Shown one piece after another: positions 33,864 to 42,786 of a stretch of 64,000 bases of DNA. Made by a program: the position numbers and the translations under genes. The stretch is taken from NCBI GenBank assembly GCA_965230005.1, contig OZ245934.1, forward strand, positions 5,146,001 to 5,210,000, in the 5' to 3' direction. Below the pieces are notes generated by a model. That model did not search any database, was not told the DNA's origin, and worked only from the letters and a program-made list of their open reading frames with translations. Each line of letters starts with the position of its first letter. Position 1 is the stretch's first letter. The DNA is from SZUA-309 sp965230005. Lineage in GTDB: Bacteria; Pseudomonadota; Gammaproteobacteria; Pseudomonadales; Azotimanducaceae.

Positions 33864-35225
33864 CTAGGGAGGCAGTGGCGCCCGATCGTCCGGTTGGCGA
33901 AGGGTGATGGCGGCGAGGAGCAGCGCCACGATCGCCGCAGCACAGAGCTTCTCCGCGGCCAGGTAGGCGCCGGTCAGCTCATAGCCGAGGCTGAAAAGAA
34001 AGGGCCCGATGGCGCTGGCAAAGACCGTCAGGGAGGTGTTCAGGCCGCTGATCTCGCCGAGGTGCAGGCTGCCGAAGAGGCGAATGAACGCGATGTTCGA
34101 AATGACCCCCCAGAGGCCGCCGCCGGCGCCGAAACCGGCAATGAGCAGGTAGTAACCGAGCTGTGTGTCCAACTGCATCAGGCCGACGGCACCCAGGAGG
34201 AATGCGCTCAGCATGACGATCAGGAACGGCTTGAGCGGTCTGCGGTCGACGAGACTGCTGCCGAGGAGATTGACGCTCGTGGAGACGATGGCCGCAGGCA
34301 GGAAATAGGCAAAGGCTTCGCTTCGGCTCCGTCCGGCTTCTGCGAAGATCGAGACGATGTGGAAAGTCACGGCGGTGCCGAAGAGGGCATGAATGGACAA
34401 CCCGCCGCTGTAGAGCCAGAAGCTGGCACTGCGCCGCGCTTCCGCCAGGGTTCGGTCGACGACTGGGGCAGGGCGGGCGGCGCCGTCGTCTTCTCCCGTC
34501 ATGGCGCGTCCGTCAGGCAGCAGGCCCTCTTCCTCGGGGCTGTTGCGCAGGAACAGGAAAGCCACGGTCGCAAACAGGAAAACGAGTACGGCCGCCATGA
34601 GCCCGAGCGCGCCGCGCCAGCCGTAGGCGTCGATCATGAGGGCCAGCAACAGCGGCGCGACGGAAAATCCGAGAGAAACGAACACGCCTCGGATGCCTGA
34701 AACGAGCCCGCGACGGCGCTCGAACCAGAGCAGGAGCACGTTGCGCGAGGCGCTGGTGAGGACTCCCTGGCCGGCAAAGCGGACGCCGAAGTAGCCAACG
34801 AGAATCAGCGGCAGCGTGACGGTGCCGAGCGTCAGACCGAGCCAGCCGGCGATGGCCGCGCCAACCCGATCCACGATACTGATGTAAGCCACCATCAGGC
34901 CAAGCAGCACGGAAGCACCCACCACCATGATTCTGGCGCCGACGCGATCGTAGAGGCGCCCGGCGCGGGTCAGCAGGAAAGCGCTCCCTACGGTGCCGCA
35001 CAGGTAAGCGAAGGAAAGCTCGGAGCGGGTGAGTTCGAAGGCATCGATGAACGGATCGGTGAACACGGCCATGCCCATGGTCTGGCCGGGCACGCTCATG
35101 AGGAAGCCCAGGGTCGAAAGCAGCCAGATCACCCAGCCGTAGAAAAAGGGCGTTCGGTCTACCCGGAACGGCCAGCGGGCCGGCAGTTTCAGACGGCCGC
35201 GGCTGTCATTCCCAGCGTCTGTCAT
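33864..35225 (-). CDS. MFS transporter
   Basis: 453 aa from the ATG at 35225; 40 extra in-frame codons upstream overlap the previous gene and are excluded. Twelve hydrophobic segments are seen, with the MFS loop 2-3 motif as GRLYDRVGAR. Closest in style to oxalate/formate antiporter-like or monocarboxylate MFS carriers (opening RTPFFYGWVIWLL). It follows the alpha/beta hydrolase by 23 bp in the TetR-led unit and probably imports or exports that enzyme's substrate or product. Confidence 0.87.
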   Translation of the reverse strand: MTDAGNDSRGRLKLPARWPFRVDRTPFFYGWVIWLLSTLGFLMSVPGQTMGMAVFTDPFIDAFELTRSELSFAYLCGTVGSAFLLTRAGRLYDRVGARIMVVGASVLLGLMVAYISIVDRVGAAIAGWLGLTLGTVTLPLILVGYFGVRFAGQGVLTSASRNVLLLWFERRRGLVSGIRGVFVSLGFSVAPLLLALMIDAYGWRGALGLMAAVLVFLFATVAFLFLRNSPEEEGLLPDGRAMTGEDDGAARPAPVVDRTLAEARRSASFWLYSGGLSIHALFGTAVTFHIVSIFAEAGRSRSEAFAYFLPAAIVSTSVNLLGSSLVDRRPLKPFLIVMLSAFLLGAVGLMQLDTQLGYYLLIAGFGAGGGLWGVISNIAFIRLFGSLHLGEISGLNTSLTVFASAIGPFLFSLGYELTGAYLAAEKLCAAAIVALLLAAITLRQPDDRAPLPP

Positions 35226-35248
35226 GGGGTGCGGGGGCGGGCAGGGGA

Positions 35249-36013
35249 TCAGCTGCGGGAAAAGGCGGTGACGAGTTCGGCAAACAGCGCAGGTCGAAAG
35301 AACGGCGAGCCGTGGCCGGTCATCTCCATGATCTCGAAGGTGCAACCGGGTGTCGCCTGGGCAATACGCTCTGCTTCCGCGAGATTCATGTCCTGGCGCC
35401 CGCAGGCGATGAGAACGGGAACCTGCAGGTCGCCCAGAGATTCCGAGAGATCCGATTCCTTCTCGTGCGCCGTATGGGCCTTGAGCGCGGCGTCGCGGTT
35501 CTCGTAAAAACGCCAGGACTTCCGCGCCGCCACGGCAGGCTCACCCGCTTTCTCGAGCAGGCGCCGGGCTTCGCTGCCAAGTTCCCGCTGTCCGGTCTGC
35601 TGCACGGGCGGCGTAAGCGCCACGTCGAAGAGACCGAGGGCCGTGAGGCGATGGGGGTGTCGGACCGCGAAGCGGGCGGCCGTGCGGGCACCGTAGGCAA
35701 CGCCGAGGACAAAGGCGCGATCAATGCCGAGTGCGTCCATGATGCCCGCCAGGTCGTCCGCGTACTGCGCAAAGGTGAACGCCTCGTCCCTGCCCCAGCC
35801 GCTCTTACCTGTGCCGCGGATATCGAAGCGCAACACCTGATAGCGTTCGAGGAGCGCGTCGAGCACAACCTCCCAGCAGGTGAGGTTGTGACTGGCGGGA
35901 TTGACAAGCGCAAGCACAGGCTTGCCCGGTTCTCCGTCGAGGGCATAGTGAAAGGCGATCCCGTCGATGGTGACGAAGTCGTTTGCGAGTTCGTAGGGCT
36001 CTGGTGCCGTCAT
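35249..36013 (-). CDS. Alpha/beta hydrolase with alanine at the nucleophile position
   Basis: 254 aa. The fold and spacing are those of 3-oxoadipate enol-lactonase-like hydrolases (LRFDIRGTGKSGW, GRQD, GHGSPFF). The nucleophile elbow reads G104-V-A106-Y-G108, so Ser/Asp/Cys is replaced by Ala; the codon is GCC on the coding strand. Asp208 and His234 of the triad remain. It may therefore be a non-hydrolytic relative (for example a lyase-like or binding protein), or a gene that has lost its nucleophile. Gap of 79 bp after tetR and 23 bp before the MFS gene. Confidence 0.85.
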   Translation of the reverse strand: MTAPEPYELANDFVTIDGIAFHYALDGEPGKPVLALVNPASHNLTCWEVVLDALLERYQVLRFDIRGTGKSGWGRDEAFTFAQYADDLAGIMDALGIDRAFVLGVAYGARTAARFAVRHPHRLTALGLFDVALTPPVQQTGQRELGSEARRLLEKAGEPAVAARKSWRFYENRDAALKAHTAHEKESDLSESLGDLQVPVLIACGRQDMNLAEAERIAQATPGCTFEIMEMTGHGSPFFRPALFAELVTAFSRS

Positions 36014-36092
36014 ACTGTCTCCATGGGTGGCTCAGCACCCGCAGCCGGTAAGACCAGGCTCGGTCCCCGGAGGAGCAGGAGTTTACTTGAAC

Positions 36093-36716
36093 TCATGGGT
36101 CAGCATCGCGGCCGTCCTCGAAAGCGGCGCTCCGGCCTTGGAGCCAGCCCAGGGCCAGCTGTTGCAGTTCGACGGCGAAACGGCTGTCGAGGGGCGCATG
36201 GCTGACCAGGACCCGATACCAGAGGGGGCCGAAGATCAGATCCCCCAGGAAGGTCTGCTCTCTGGGGGAGAGGGCGGAAAAGGCGTTGCTCCGTGCCATG
36301 ACCTCGAACAGCGCCGCCCGGCGAACGTGCACGAACTCGTCGCGGAATTCTGGAAGAAATGTCTCGTCCAGCTGCGCGTCGGTGATGATCACCCGGAGCG
36401 CTGGCCGGAGGCGTTTCGCCTGACGCACGGTGGCCTCGAGAAACTGTGCGAAAGCAGCTTCGAAGGGTGCGTTGTTTGAGACGTGAATGTGCTCGCGCCC
36501 GCTCTCGCGAAGCGCTTCGAGAATGATCTGACCACGGTTGCTCCACCAGCGATAGAGCGTTTGCCGTCCGGCGCCGGATGCTTCGGCGATGGCTTTCAGC
36601 GTGACTTCTGTGGGCGGCCGCGTCTCCAGGAGCTTCAGGGCAGCCCGCAGGATTGCCCGACGGGTCTCCTCGCTGCGTGGGCGGCCGGCGCTCGCAGACT
36701 CGGATGACACTCCCAT
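36093..36716 (-). CDS. TetR-family regulator
   Basis: 207 aa. The DNA-binding domain reads RRAILRAALKLLETRPPTEVTLKAIAEASGAGRQTLYRWWSNR, with the recognition helix in GRQTLYRWW. The C-terminal domain resembles AefR-like TetR ligand pockets (SPREQTFLGDLIFGPLWYRVLVSHAPLD). It probably controls the hydrolase and MFS genes behind it and perhaps the divergent SDR at 36822, through a short palindrome in the 105-bp shared intergenic region. Confidence 0.9.
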   Translation of the reverse strand: MGVSSESASAGRPRSEETRRAILRAALKLLETRPPTEVTLKAIAEASGAGRQTLYRWWSNRGQIILEALRESGREHIHVSNNAPFEAAFAQFLEATVRQAKRLRPALRVIITDAQLDETFLPEFRDEFVHVRRAALFEVMARSNAFSALSPREQTFLGDLIFGPLWYRVLVSHAPLDSRFAVELQQLALGWLQGRSAAFEDGRDADP

Positions 36717-36757
36717 AGCAGCTCCTAGCGTAGGGGAGGGTCACAGTAGCATTTACA

Positions 36758-36770
36758 AGACACGGTGTCT
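36758..36770. promoter_or_regulatory. Possible TetR operator AGACAC-G-GTGTCT
   Basis: A 6-1-6 perfect palindrome in the divergent region between tetR (36716) and SDR (36822). It is followed by the A/T-rich TATATTATAATA (36772-36783), a likely -10 region for the rightward SDR promoter, so a bound repressor would overlap that promoter. Confidence 0.5.
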
Positions 36771-36821
36771 CTATATTATAATACGAGACAATATGTATCG
36801 TAATTGAGCGCGGAGAACGTC

Positions 36822-37706
36822 ATGAATGCAAACTCTGAGCGGGTCGGCCTGATCATCGGCAGTAATCGGGGCATTGGTCGTGCCCTGGCGATGGCGCTCG
36901 GTCAGTTGTGGGGAGCCGGAGACCGGCTCTATCTCACGGCGAGGCGGGCTGAGGATGCGGCGGAGCTGGAGGCTGCGGTTGCCGCAACAACTGCCGCTCA
37001 GGTGACCGCCTTCACCTTTGATCTCGCGGACGAGGCCGACGCTGCGCTCGCTGCCCGCCGCATCGAAGCGGACCAGGGCGGAATCGACGTGCTGTTTCAG
37101 AATGGCGCCTATGTGGCGAGAGCCGGGCGGCCGGCCCGGGATGACGCGCGTCCGATGATTGCTGCAAACAGTCACGGCACCCTGCGTGTGCTCGAAGCGT
37201 TCCTGCCGTTGCTGCGACCCGGCGGACGGCTCGTCATCGTCGCGAGTGGACTCGGGACCCTCGATCGTCTGCCCGGGCACCTGCAACCGCTTTTCGACGC
37301 GGACCGGCTGGATCCGGCGGCGGTCAACCGCAATGCCGATGGCTATGTGGCGCAGGTGGAAGCTGGTGAAGACCTTGCCGCGGGCTGGCCCGAATGGGTG
37401 AACGTTCCTTCCAAAGTGGCGCAGGTGGCGGTGACCAGAGCCTTTGCCCGGCAGGCTCGGGACAGCGGGGCTCTGCCGTCGGGCGGGCTGCTCTGTGCGG
37501 CCTGTCCCGGGGTGACGCTCACGGACGCCACCAGGGAGTACATGGGCACCGTGTTTCGTGAAGAAGATGCGCAAACGCCGGAGGAAGCGGCGCTCGGACT
37601 ACTCCGGTTGCTCGATAACGAAGTGAACGTCGACGGTTACTGTGGCGAGCTCGTTCAACAGGGGCGGGTACTGCCGTTCAAAGGTGCTCAGGCAACGTAC
37701 TCGTAG
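36822..37706 (+). CDS. SDR-fold protein with substituted active-site tyrosine
   Basis: 294 aa from the ATG at 36822 (GGAG ribosome site; a TTG 18 bp upstream is in frame but less likely). The cofactor motif is intact (IGSNRGIGRALA, 13-24) and the layout is that of carbonyl-reductase-like SDRs. The NNAG motif reads QNGA, and YxxxK reads N194-V-P-S-K198, so Tyr is replaced; Asn116 and Ser142 of the tetrad remain. Catalysis by the usual mechanism is doubtful. It may bind NADP and act as a reductase with another proton donor, or regulate. Its stop overlaps the convergent HMGCS-like gene by 19 bp. Confidence 0.82.
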   Translation: MNANSERVGLIIGSNRGIGRALAMALGQLWGAGDRLYLTARRAEDAAELEAAVAATTAAQVTAFTFDLADEADAALAARRIEADQGGIDVLFQNGAYVARAGRPARDDARPMIAANSHGTLRVLEAFLPLLRPGGRLVIVASGLGTLDRLPGHLQPLFDADRLDPAAVNRNADGYVAQVEAGEDLAAGWPEWVNVPSKVAQVAVTRAFARQARDSGALPSGGLLCAACPGVTLTDATREYMGTVFREEDAQTPEEAALGLLRLLDNEVNVDGYCGELVQQGRVLPFKGAQATYS

Positions 37707-39148
37707 TACTCGATTCCCAGATCGGCGGCGTTGGCATCCGTGGAAGTACCGACGCGGCTGATGATGAACTCGTTGCCCACCTGCCGCTCCGGGCGGATGC
37801 ACTGCCCCGAATGGAATGCCTCGTAGCCTTGCTGGTCCAGGGGGATGCAATGGCGCAGCGAATCCGCGACGCCGCTTCTGATCGCATAGTCTTCCCAACC
37901 GGGTACCAGCCTGGCGGGGATGGCTTCCGCGGCATCGCCGCTGCCGTAGCCGATCATCAGTACTTCTTCATCGGCGAGCGGTACGCCTCTGGTTGCCGCA
38001 TCTTCCAGGCCGGCCGCAAGCCAGGCCGGCAGCGACGCCGTGTAGAGGTTGCCGAGCTCGGCGACGAAGTCGGCACCCAGGGCCTGTTTCGCGAGAATCC
38101 GGGTGCTGTATTCGTCGGTGCCGCGAAAGGCCCGGAGCACGTTCTGCGTGTGCGGGTAAACCGGACCTGCGCCCCGATCCCCATCATTACTGATCCTGGG
38201 GGAGGACCAGATTTCGGCGAGCACGTCTTCCGGACGAACCCCGGCAAGCTCGCAATACCGGGCCAGCTCGGCGCGGGCTTCACCGTCGCCACTGCCGAGC
38301 GCAAACAAGGTGCAGAGGGCAAGGCCCGTTTCCGGCATGCGCTTGTAGGGACGATGCATGAAGACCGCTGGCAGCGATTCCAGGTAGCCGTGCCGGGCAC
38401 CGCGCTTGTCCAGCATGTTGCGCACTGCTTCGACGGTGGCTTCGAGATAACAGTCCGTCGAGTAGCCGCCGTTGAACAGCGGGAAATCCTGCAGCTGGCC
38501 ATTGGCGCCAGGCTGTTGGCCGGAAAAACGGGAAAAGGGCTTGCGGAAGTCGTTGGTTCGATAGTCGGAGGCGCTGCCGCTCTGGCGGAGATCGATAGTC
38601 AGCAGCTTCGGATTGGCTTCGAGGAGCATGGCGACGGCCCCGGCGCCCTGGGTCTGCTCGCCCGAACTGCCGCGTTCGTATTCGGCAATGTCGGCGCTGA
38701 CGACGATAGCCTGACGGTCTGCGCCGTCGCTCGCGAGCAGTCGCAGGGCACTTTTCATGGCATAGATGCCGCCCAGGCAGGCGTGTTTGAACTCCGGCAC
38801 TTCGCAATCCCGGGGTAGGAGCGGCAGACCAAGGCTATCCAGGGCCTGGTTGACCATTCCTTTGACGATCACGGCGCCTGTGGCGTTGTCGGTGCTGGAT
38901 TCGGTGCCGAGCGCCAGGAAGGCGACGCGGCTCGCGTCCAGGTCGTGGTTCTGGATGAGCCGCAGCACGGCATTGGCCGCGAGTGTGTAAACGCTCTGCT
39001 CCGGACCGCGGACCCGGAAGCCCGAACCTACGACGGCATTGATCTTCTGCCAGTTGTTGCCGGTCCAGTCGGACCAGGCTTCCAGGCAGACACGATAGGG
39101 TGGCACATAGGCGGCGAAGCCGCTGATTCCGACGGGGGAGGTGCTCAT
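37688..39148 (-). CDS. HMG-CoA synthase family protein
   Basis: 486 aa, longer than the usual bacterial enzyme (about 390) and near eukaryotic size. Catalytic residues of the family are recognisable: Glu in LALGTESSTDN, acyl-accepting Cys in FKHACLGGIYAMKSA, His in VFMHRPYKRM and the GNLYTASLPAWLA and IGYGSGDAAE motifs. HMG-CoA synthases join acetyl-CoA and acetoacetyl-CoA, or perform beta-branching on carrier-bound chains. Reductase, mevalonate kinase and acyl carrier genes are not nearby, so the pathway is open. The gene stands alone on the minus strand. Confidence 0.87.
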   Translation of the reverse strand: MSTSPVGISGFAAYVPPYRVCLEAWSDWTGNNWQKINAVVGSGFRVRGPEQSVYTLAANAVLRLIQNHDLDASRVAFLALGTESSTDNATGAVIVKGMVNQALDSLGLPLLPRDCEVPEFKHACLGGIYAMKSALRLLASDGADRQAIVVSADIAEYERGSSGEQTQGAGAVAMLLEANPKLLTIDLRQSGSASDYRTNDFRKPFSRFSGQQPGANGQLQDFPLFNGGYSTDCYLEATVEAVRNMLDKRGARHGYLESLPAVFMHRPYKRMPETGLALCTLFALGSGDGEARAELARYCELAGVRPEDVLAEIWSSPRISNDGDRGAGPVYPHTQNVLRAFRGTDEYSTRILAKQALGADFVAELGNLYTASLPAWLAAGLEDAATRGVPLADEEVLMIGYGSGDAAEAIPARLVPGWEDYAIRSGVADSLRHCIPLDQQGYEAFHSGQCIRPERQVGNEFIISRVGTSTDANAADLGIEYYEYVA

Positions 39149-39331
39149 TGTCTTCTCGGCAGGGGGTCGCGGGGCGAAGTCTAACCGGATCGTGCGTTGA
39201 GCAAAACTTTCGCCCCTGTTTCGCTGCCCATCTCAAGCTACGCCTCCAAGCTCCGTTGAGGTTCTGCGCGGCTGGAGATTAAGCCGCCCCGTCAGGCAGG
39301 GTAGACTCAGCGGCCCTCGGAGGAGCTCACC

Positions 39332-40669
39332 TTGGCGAACGCGTTCTTCCCGACCTGGGAAAGGACCAGGCGGATCTTTGCGCTCGGCCTGCCGATCATG
39401 GCGGGTATGTCGACCTATGTGTTCCTCGAACTCATTGACCTGCTGTTCGTTGGGCGCCTCGGCACCACGGCGCTGGCGTCAGTCGGTATTTCCGTGTTTG
39501 TGGTGTTTCTCTTCCTCGCGATCTTCGGCGGCGTTTCCGTGGCCGTGCAGGCGACCACCGCCAGGCTCGTGGGCGAAGGGGAAACGGAGGATCTCGGACG
39601 CTTTCTGAGGACGGCGCTCGTCATCGTGCTGGTGCTCGTGCCCCCGGCTTCCTTCGTGCTCGTCTGGCTGGCCGAAGACGTGCTTGCGCTCATGTCCGAT
39701 GACCTGGCTGTGGTTGAAATCGGCTACGCCTACCTCGCTTGGATGTTCGCCTCGAGCGCGTTGTTCGCCATCAACAACGCCTTCATGGGATTCTGGAACG
39801 CGACGGAACGGGCCAATCTCTACCTCCGGGTCGTAATTCTGGAAGCGGTCGTCAACGTGCCGCTGAACTACGTTTTCATGTTCGGTCTGGACCCGATTCC
39901 GGCCTTCGGGGTCACAGGTGCAGGTATCGGGACGTTCACGGCGTCCGTGGTTGGCGCGATCTATCAGTTCGTGCTCGGGGCGCGGCACGCCTCGGGCTAT
40001 CTGCGCGGACCGGTCCGCGAGCATCTGGCTGTGGTGACTCGACTCATGGTCCCGGCAGGCATGCAGCAGTTTCTGGACAGCCTGGCCCTGACGCTCATGT
40101 TCCGGATCGTTGCCTTCGTCGGCACCGTCGAGGTTGCCGCATACAGCGTGCTGGTGAACATGGTGAGTGCCGTCGGCATGCCCGCCTGGGGACTGGGTCT
40201 CGCCGGTGCCACGCTCGTCGGGCAGGCCATGGGGGCGAAGGCCATGGAGGATGCCAACCGCTGGGCCTGGGACGTCGTAAAGATCGGAACCCTGGCCATG
40301 GTTGGCCTCGGCGTGCCTTTCTGGCTCTTTCCGGAGTTGATCCTCGGGCTGTTCATTCGCGAGCCCGAAGCCCTGGCTGCGGCCGTGCTCCCCTGTCGGA
40401 TCCTCGGCGTGATGATCGGCATCAATGGCATGGGTTACCTCTTTGCTTCCATGCTCAATGGGGCTGGAGACGTGAAGCGGGTCATGTATGTGAATCTGGC
40501 GACCCAGTATCTCGTGCTGCTCCCCGGCGCCTACGTTTTCGGGATCGAACTCGGCTATGGGCTCCTCGGCATCTGGCTCACACACCAGCTCGGGTTCCGG
40601 GCACTGAACTCTCTGATCCTGACGACGCTCTGGCGCCAGAAACGCTGGCAGAAAGTCGAGCTCTGGTAG
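39332..40669 (+). CDS. MATE family efflux transporter
   Basis: 445 aa with about twelve hydrophobic segments. It begins with a TTG that has an ideal GGAGGAG site 6 bp upstream. Typical MATE features are LPIMAGMSTYVFLELIDLLFVGRLG at the N-terminus and the conserved ALNSLIL near the end. MATE pumps expel cationic drugs and metabolites in exchange for Na+ or H+. The gene stands alone between the HMGCS-like gene (divergent) and the crotonase (74 bp downstream). Confidence 0.92.
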   Translation: MANAFFPTWERTRRIFALGLPIMAGMSTYVFLELIDLLFVGRLGTTALASVGISVFVVFLFLAIFGGVSVAVQATTARLVGEGETEDLGRFLRTALVIVLVLVPPASFVLVWLAEDVLALMSDDLAVVEIGYAYLAWMFASSALFAINNAFMGFWNATERANLYLRVVILEAVVNVPLNYVFMFGLDPIPAFGVTGAGIGTFTASVVGAIYQFVLGARHASGYLRGPVREHLAVVTRLMVPAGMQQFLDSLALTLMFRIVAFVGTVEVAAYSVLVNMVSAVGMPAWGLGLAGATLVGQAMGAKAMEDANRWAWDVVKIGTLAMVGLGVPFWLFPELILGLFIREPEALAAAVLPCRILGVMIGINGMGYLFASMLNGAGDVKRVMYVNLATQYLVLLPGAYVFGIELGYGLLGIWLTHQLGFRALNSLILTTLWRQKRWQKVELW

Positions 40670-40742
40670 GGCGAGGCGCCCGGGCGCGCCGGGGTGTAAG
40701 ATCCCGGGTCCGCATGACCAAGCCGGAAAGAGGGGAGAGCCG

Positions 40743-41507
40743 ATGTCTGATCTGGGTGTGACCATTGCCGACCATGTTGCTGAAGTGGAAATTCAGCGAC
40801 CACCGAACAACTTTTTCGACACGGATCTGATCAACGATCTGGCGACCACCTTCGAGTCCTTCGAAGCTGGGGACGATGTGCGGGCAGTTGTGCTCTGCGC
40901 GGCCGGCAAACATTTCTGCGCCGGTAACGACTTCTCGAAACGCGAAGGTGGGAACGCGGCTGCCGATGGCAGCAACCCGCTCTACGCGGCAGCGACCCGT
41001 CTCTTTGCCACCAAAACCCCGATTGTAGGGGCGATTCAGGGGGCAGCGGTCGGCGGTGGTTTCGGTCTGGCGCTGGTGCCGGATTTCCGCGTGGTCTGCC
41101 CGGAGGCCCGTTTCACGGCAAATTTCGTCAAGCTGGGCTTTCATCCAGGCTTCGGCCTGACGCACACGCTGCCGCGCATCATCGGCCAGCAGCAGGCGGC
41201 CCTCATGTTCATGACCGGTCGACGGATCACCGGCGAAGAGGCGCACGCCATCGGCCTTGCCGAGGTGCTCACGGATCAGGCCAATCTGCGTGCGGAAGCC
41301 CACAAGCTGGCCGCTGAGATCGCGGAAAACGCCCCCCTGGCGGTGGCGTCCGTGCGAGCGACCTTGAGGGCCGGTCTTGCCGACGCCGTGAAAGCGCAGA
41401 CCGATCATGAAAACGCCGAGCAGGCACGGCTCCGGAAGACGGAAGACCATAAAGAAGGTGTACGTGCCGTGGCCGAACGTCGCCCCGGCAACTTCGTCGG
41501 CCGTTGA
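40743..41507 (+). CDS. Enoyl-CoA hydratase/isomerase family (crotonase) protein
   Basis: 254 aa. The crotonase fold motifs are present: HFCAGNDFSKRE (oxyanion hole 1) and GAIQGAAVGGGFGLAL (oxyanion hole 2). The usual hydratase glutamates are not where expected: the PE-x-x-LG segment reads NFVKLG, and the next is FHPGFGLTHTLPR. It is therefore more likely an isomerase, hydrolase or other crotonase-family enzyme on an acyl-CoA than a standard hydratase. First of a rightward run with acyl-CoA dehydrogenase and GST. Ribosome site AGAGGGGAG. Confidence 0.88.
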   Translation: MSDLGVTIADHVAEVEIQRPPNNFFDTDLINDLATTFESFEAGDDVRAVVLCAAGKHFCAGNDFSKREGGNAAADGSNPLYAAATRLFATKTPIVGAIQGAAVGGGFGLALVPDFRVVCPEARFTANFVKLGFHPGFGLTHTLPRIIGQQQAALMFMTGRRITGEEAHAIGLAEVLTDQANLRAEAHKLAAEIAENAPLAVASVRATLRAGLADAVKAQTDHENAEQARLRKTEDHKEGVRAVAERRPGNFVGR

Positions 41508-41584
41508 GGCTCCGGGTGGCGCATAGGCTTGCGGGAAGCGGTGGCTCGCTTGTCAGAGCACGGAACGATTGATGGAGCAGATCT

Positions 41585-42766
41585 ATGAGTGAGTTGGCTG
41601 AGTTTCAGGCAGAAACCCGCGCCTGGCTGGCAGAGAACTGCCCCGAGGGCGCCCGCGGCCCTGGACCGATTTCCATTGGCAGCCGTTCCATCGATGTCGG
41701 CGCCGACACCCGACTCTGGCTGGAACGGATGGCCGAACGTGGTTGGACCGTGCCGACCTGGCCGAAGGCTTACGGTGGGGCCGAGCTCGACCGGGAGCAG
41801 TATCGGATCCTCATCGAAGAGCTCGGTCGCATCGAAGCGAGGCCCCCGCTCTCCGGCCGTGGTGTGAACTACATCGGTCCGACGATCCTCGAGCTGGGCA
41901 GCGACGAGCAGAAAGCCCGCTGGCTGCCACAGATTGCCCGCGGCGATGGGGCCTGGGCCATGGGTTACTCCGAGCCCGGGGCGGGATCCGATCTGGCGAG
42001 CCTGTCATGCAAAGCCGTCCTGGATGGCGATAACTACGTGCTGAACGGATCCAAGATCTGGACCAGCGATGCCGTGGACTGTGACTACATCTTCGTCCTG
42101 GTCCGCACCTCTCCGGACAAGCCCAAGCACGAAGGGATTTCGCTGATCCTCGTGGACATGTCGCAGGAAGGGGTTCAGGTCAATCCCATTCGTCTTCTGT
42201 CCGGCGCTTCACCGTTCTGCGAGACTGTGTTCGATAACGCGCTGGCCCCGGCAGCGGACGTCATTGGCGGTGTCGACAACGGCTGGACCGTCGGCAAACG
42301 CCTGCTTCAGTTCGAGCGTTCGACGCATGCGGGTATCAACATTTCCGGCTCGCAGGGTGGCCGCGCCGAAGAAAGTCCGGTGCCGGCCATGGTTCGAGAC
42401 TATGTGCCGCTTAGCGATGGCCGGATCGCGGATACCGCGCTCCGGGAGCGCCTCATCCGATTTGCCATGAACGAACAGGCGCAACGCTACACGCAGGGGC
42501 GAGCCGTGGAAGAGCTGAAATCCCGGGCCCCGGGCTTCACGTCTTCGGCCGTCAAACTCACCGGCGCGCTGCTCAAGCAGGAAGGTGATGAGATCCTCGT
42601 GGAAGCCATGGGCACGCGCATGCTCGGCGGTGATGACAGCTTCCTGCCGCAGGAGCGTTCGGCTCAGCGCACGTGGCTTTATGGGAAATCGCTGACCATT
42701 GCGGGCGGTACCAAGGAAGTGCAGAAGAACATCATCGCCAAGCGGGTGCTTGGACTCCCGGACTGA
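41585..42766 (+). CDS. Acyl-CoA dehydrogenase
   Basis: 393 aa. The ACAD order is present: N-terminal helical domain (FQAETRAWLAENCPE), MGYSEPGAGSDLASLSCKA and WTSDAVDCDYIFVLVRT around FAD, and the C-terminal QRTWLYGKSLTIAGGTKEVQ-KNIIAKRVLGLP. Members with this tail oxidise branched, aromatic or steroid acyl side-chain CoA esters, passing electrons to ETF. The catalytic base could not be fixed by eye. It lies 77 bp after the crotonase and 20 bp before the GST. Confidence 0.92.
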   Translation: MSELAEFQAETRAWLAENCPEGARGPGPISIGSRSIDVGADTRLWLERMAERGWTVPTWPKAYGGAELDREQYRILIEELGRIEARPPLSGRGVNYIGPTILELGSDEQKARWLPQIARGDGAWAMGYSEPGAGSDLASLSCKAVLDGDNYVLNGSKIWTSDAVDCDYIFVLVRTSPDKPKHEGISLILVDMSQEGVQVNPIRLLSGASPFCETVFDNALAPAADVIGGVDNGWTVGKRLLQFERSTHAGINISGSQGGRAEESPVPAMVRDYVPLSDGRIADTALRERLIRFAMNEQAQRYTQGRAVEELKSRAPGFTSSAVKLTGALLKQEGDEILVEAMGTRMLGGDDSFLPQERSAQRTWLYGKSLTIAGGTKEVQKNIIAKRVLGLPD

Positions 42767-42786
42767 CAGCAGCGGGGCTGAAAGAC

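Noticed and set aside
39479..40765. A 428-codon minus-strand frame opposite the MATE gene
   Set aside because: His/Glu/Gly-rich complement of membrane helices; no support.
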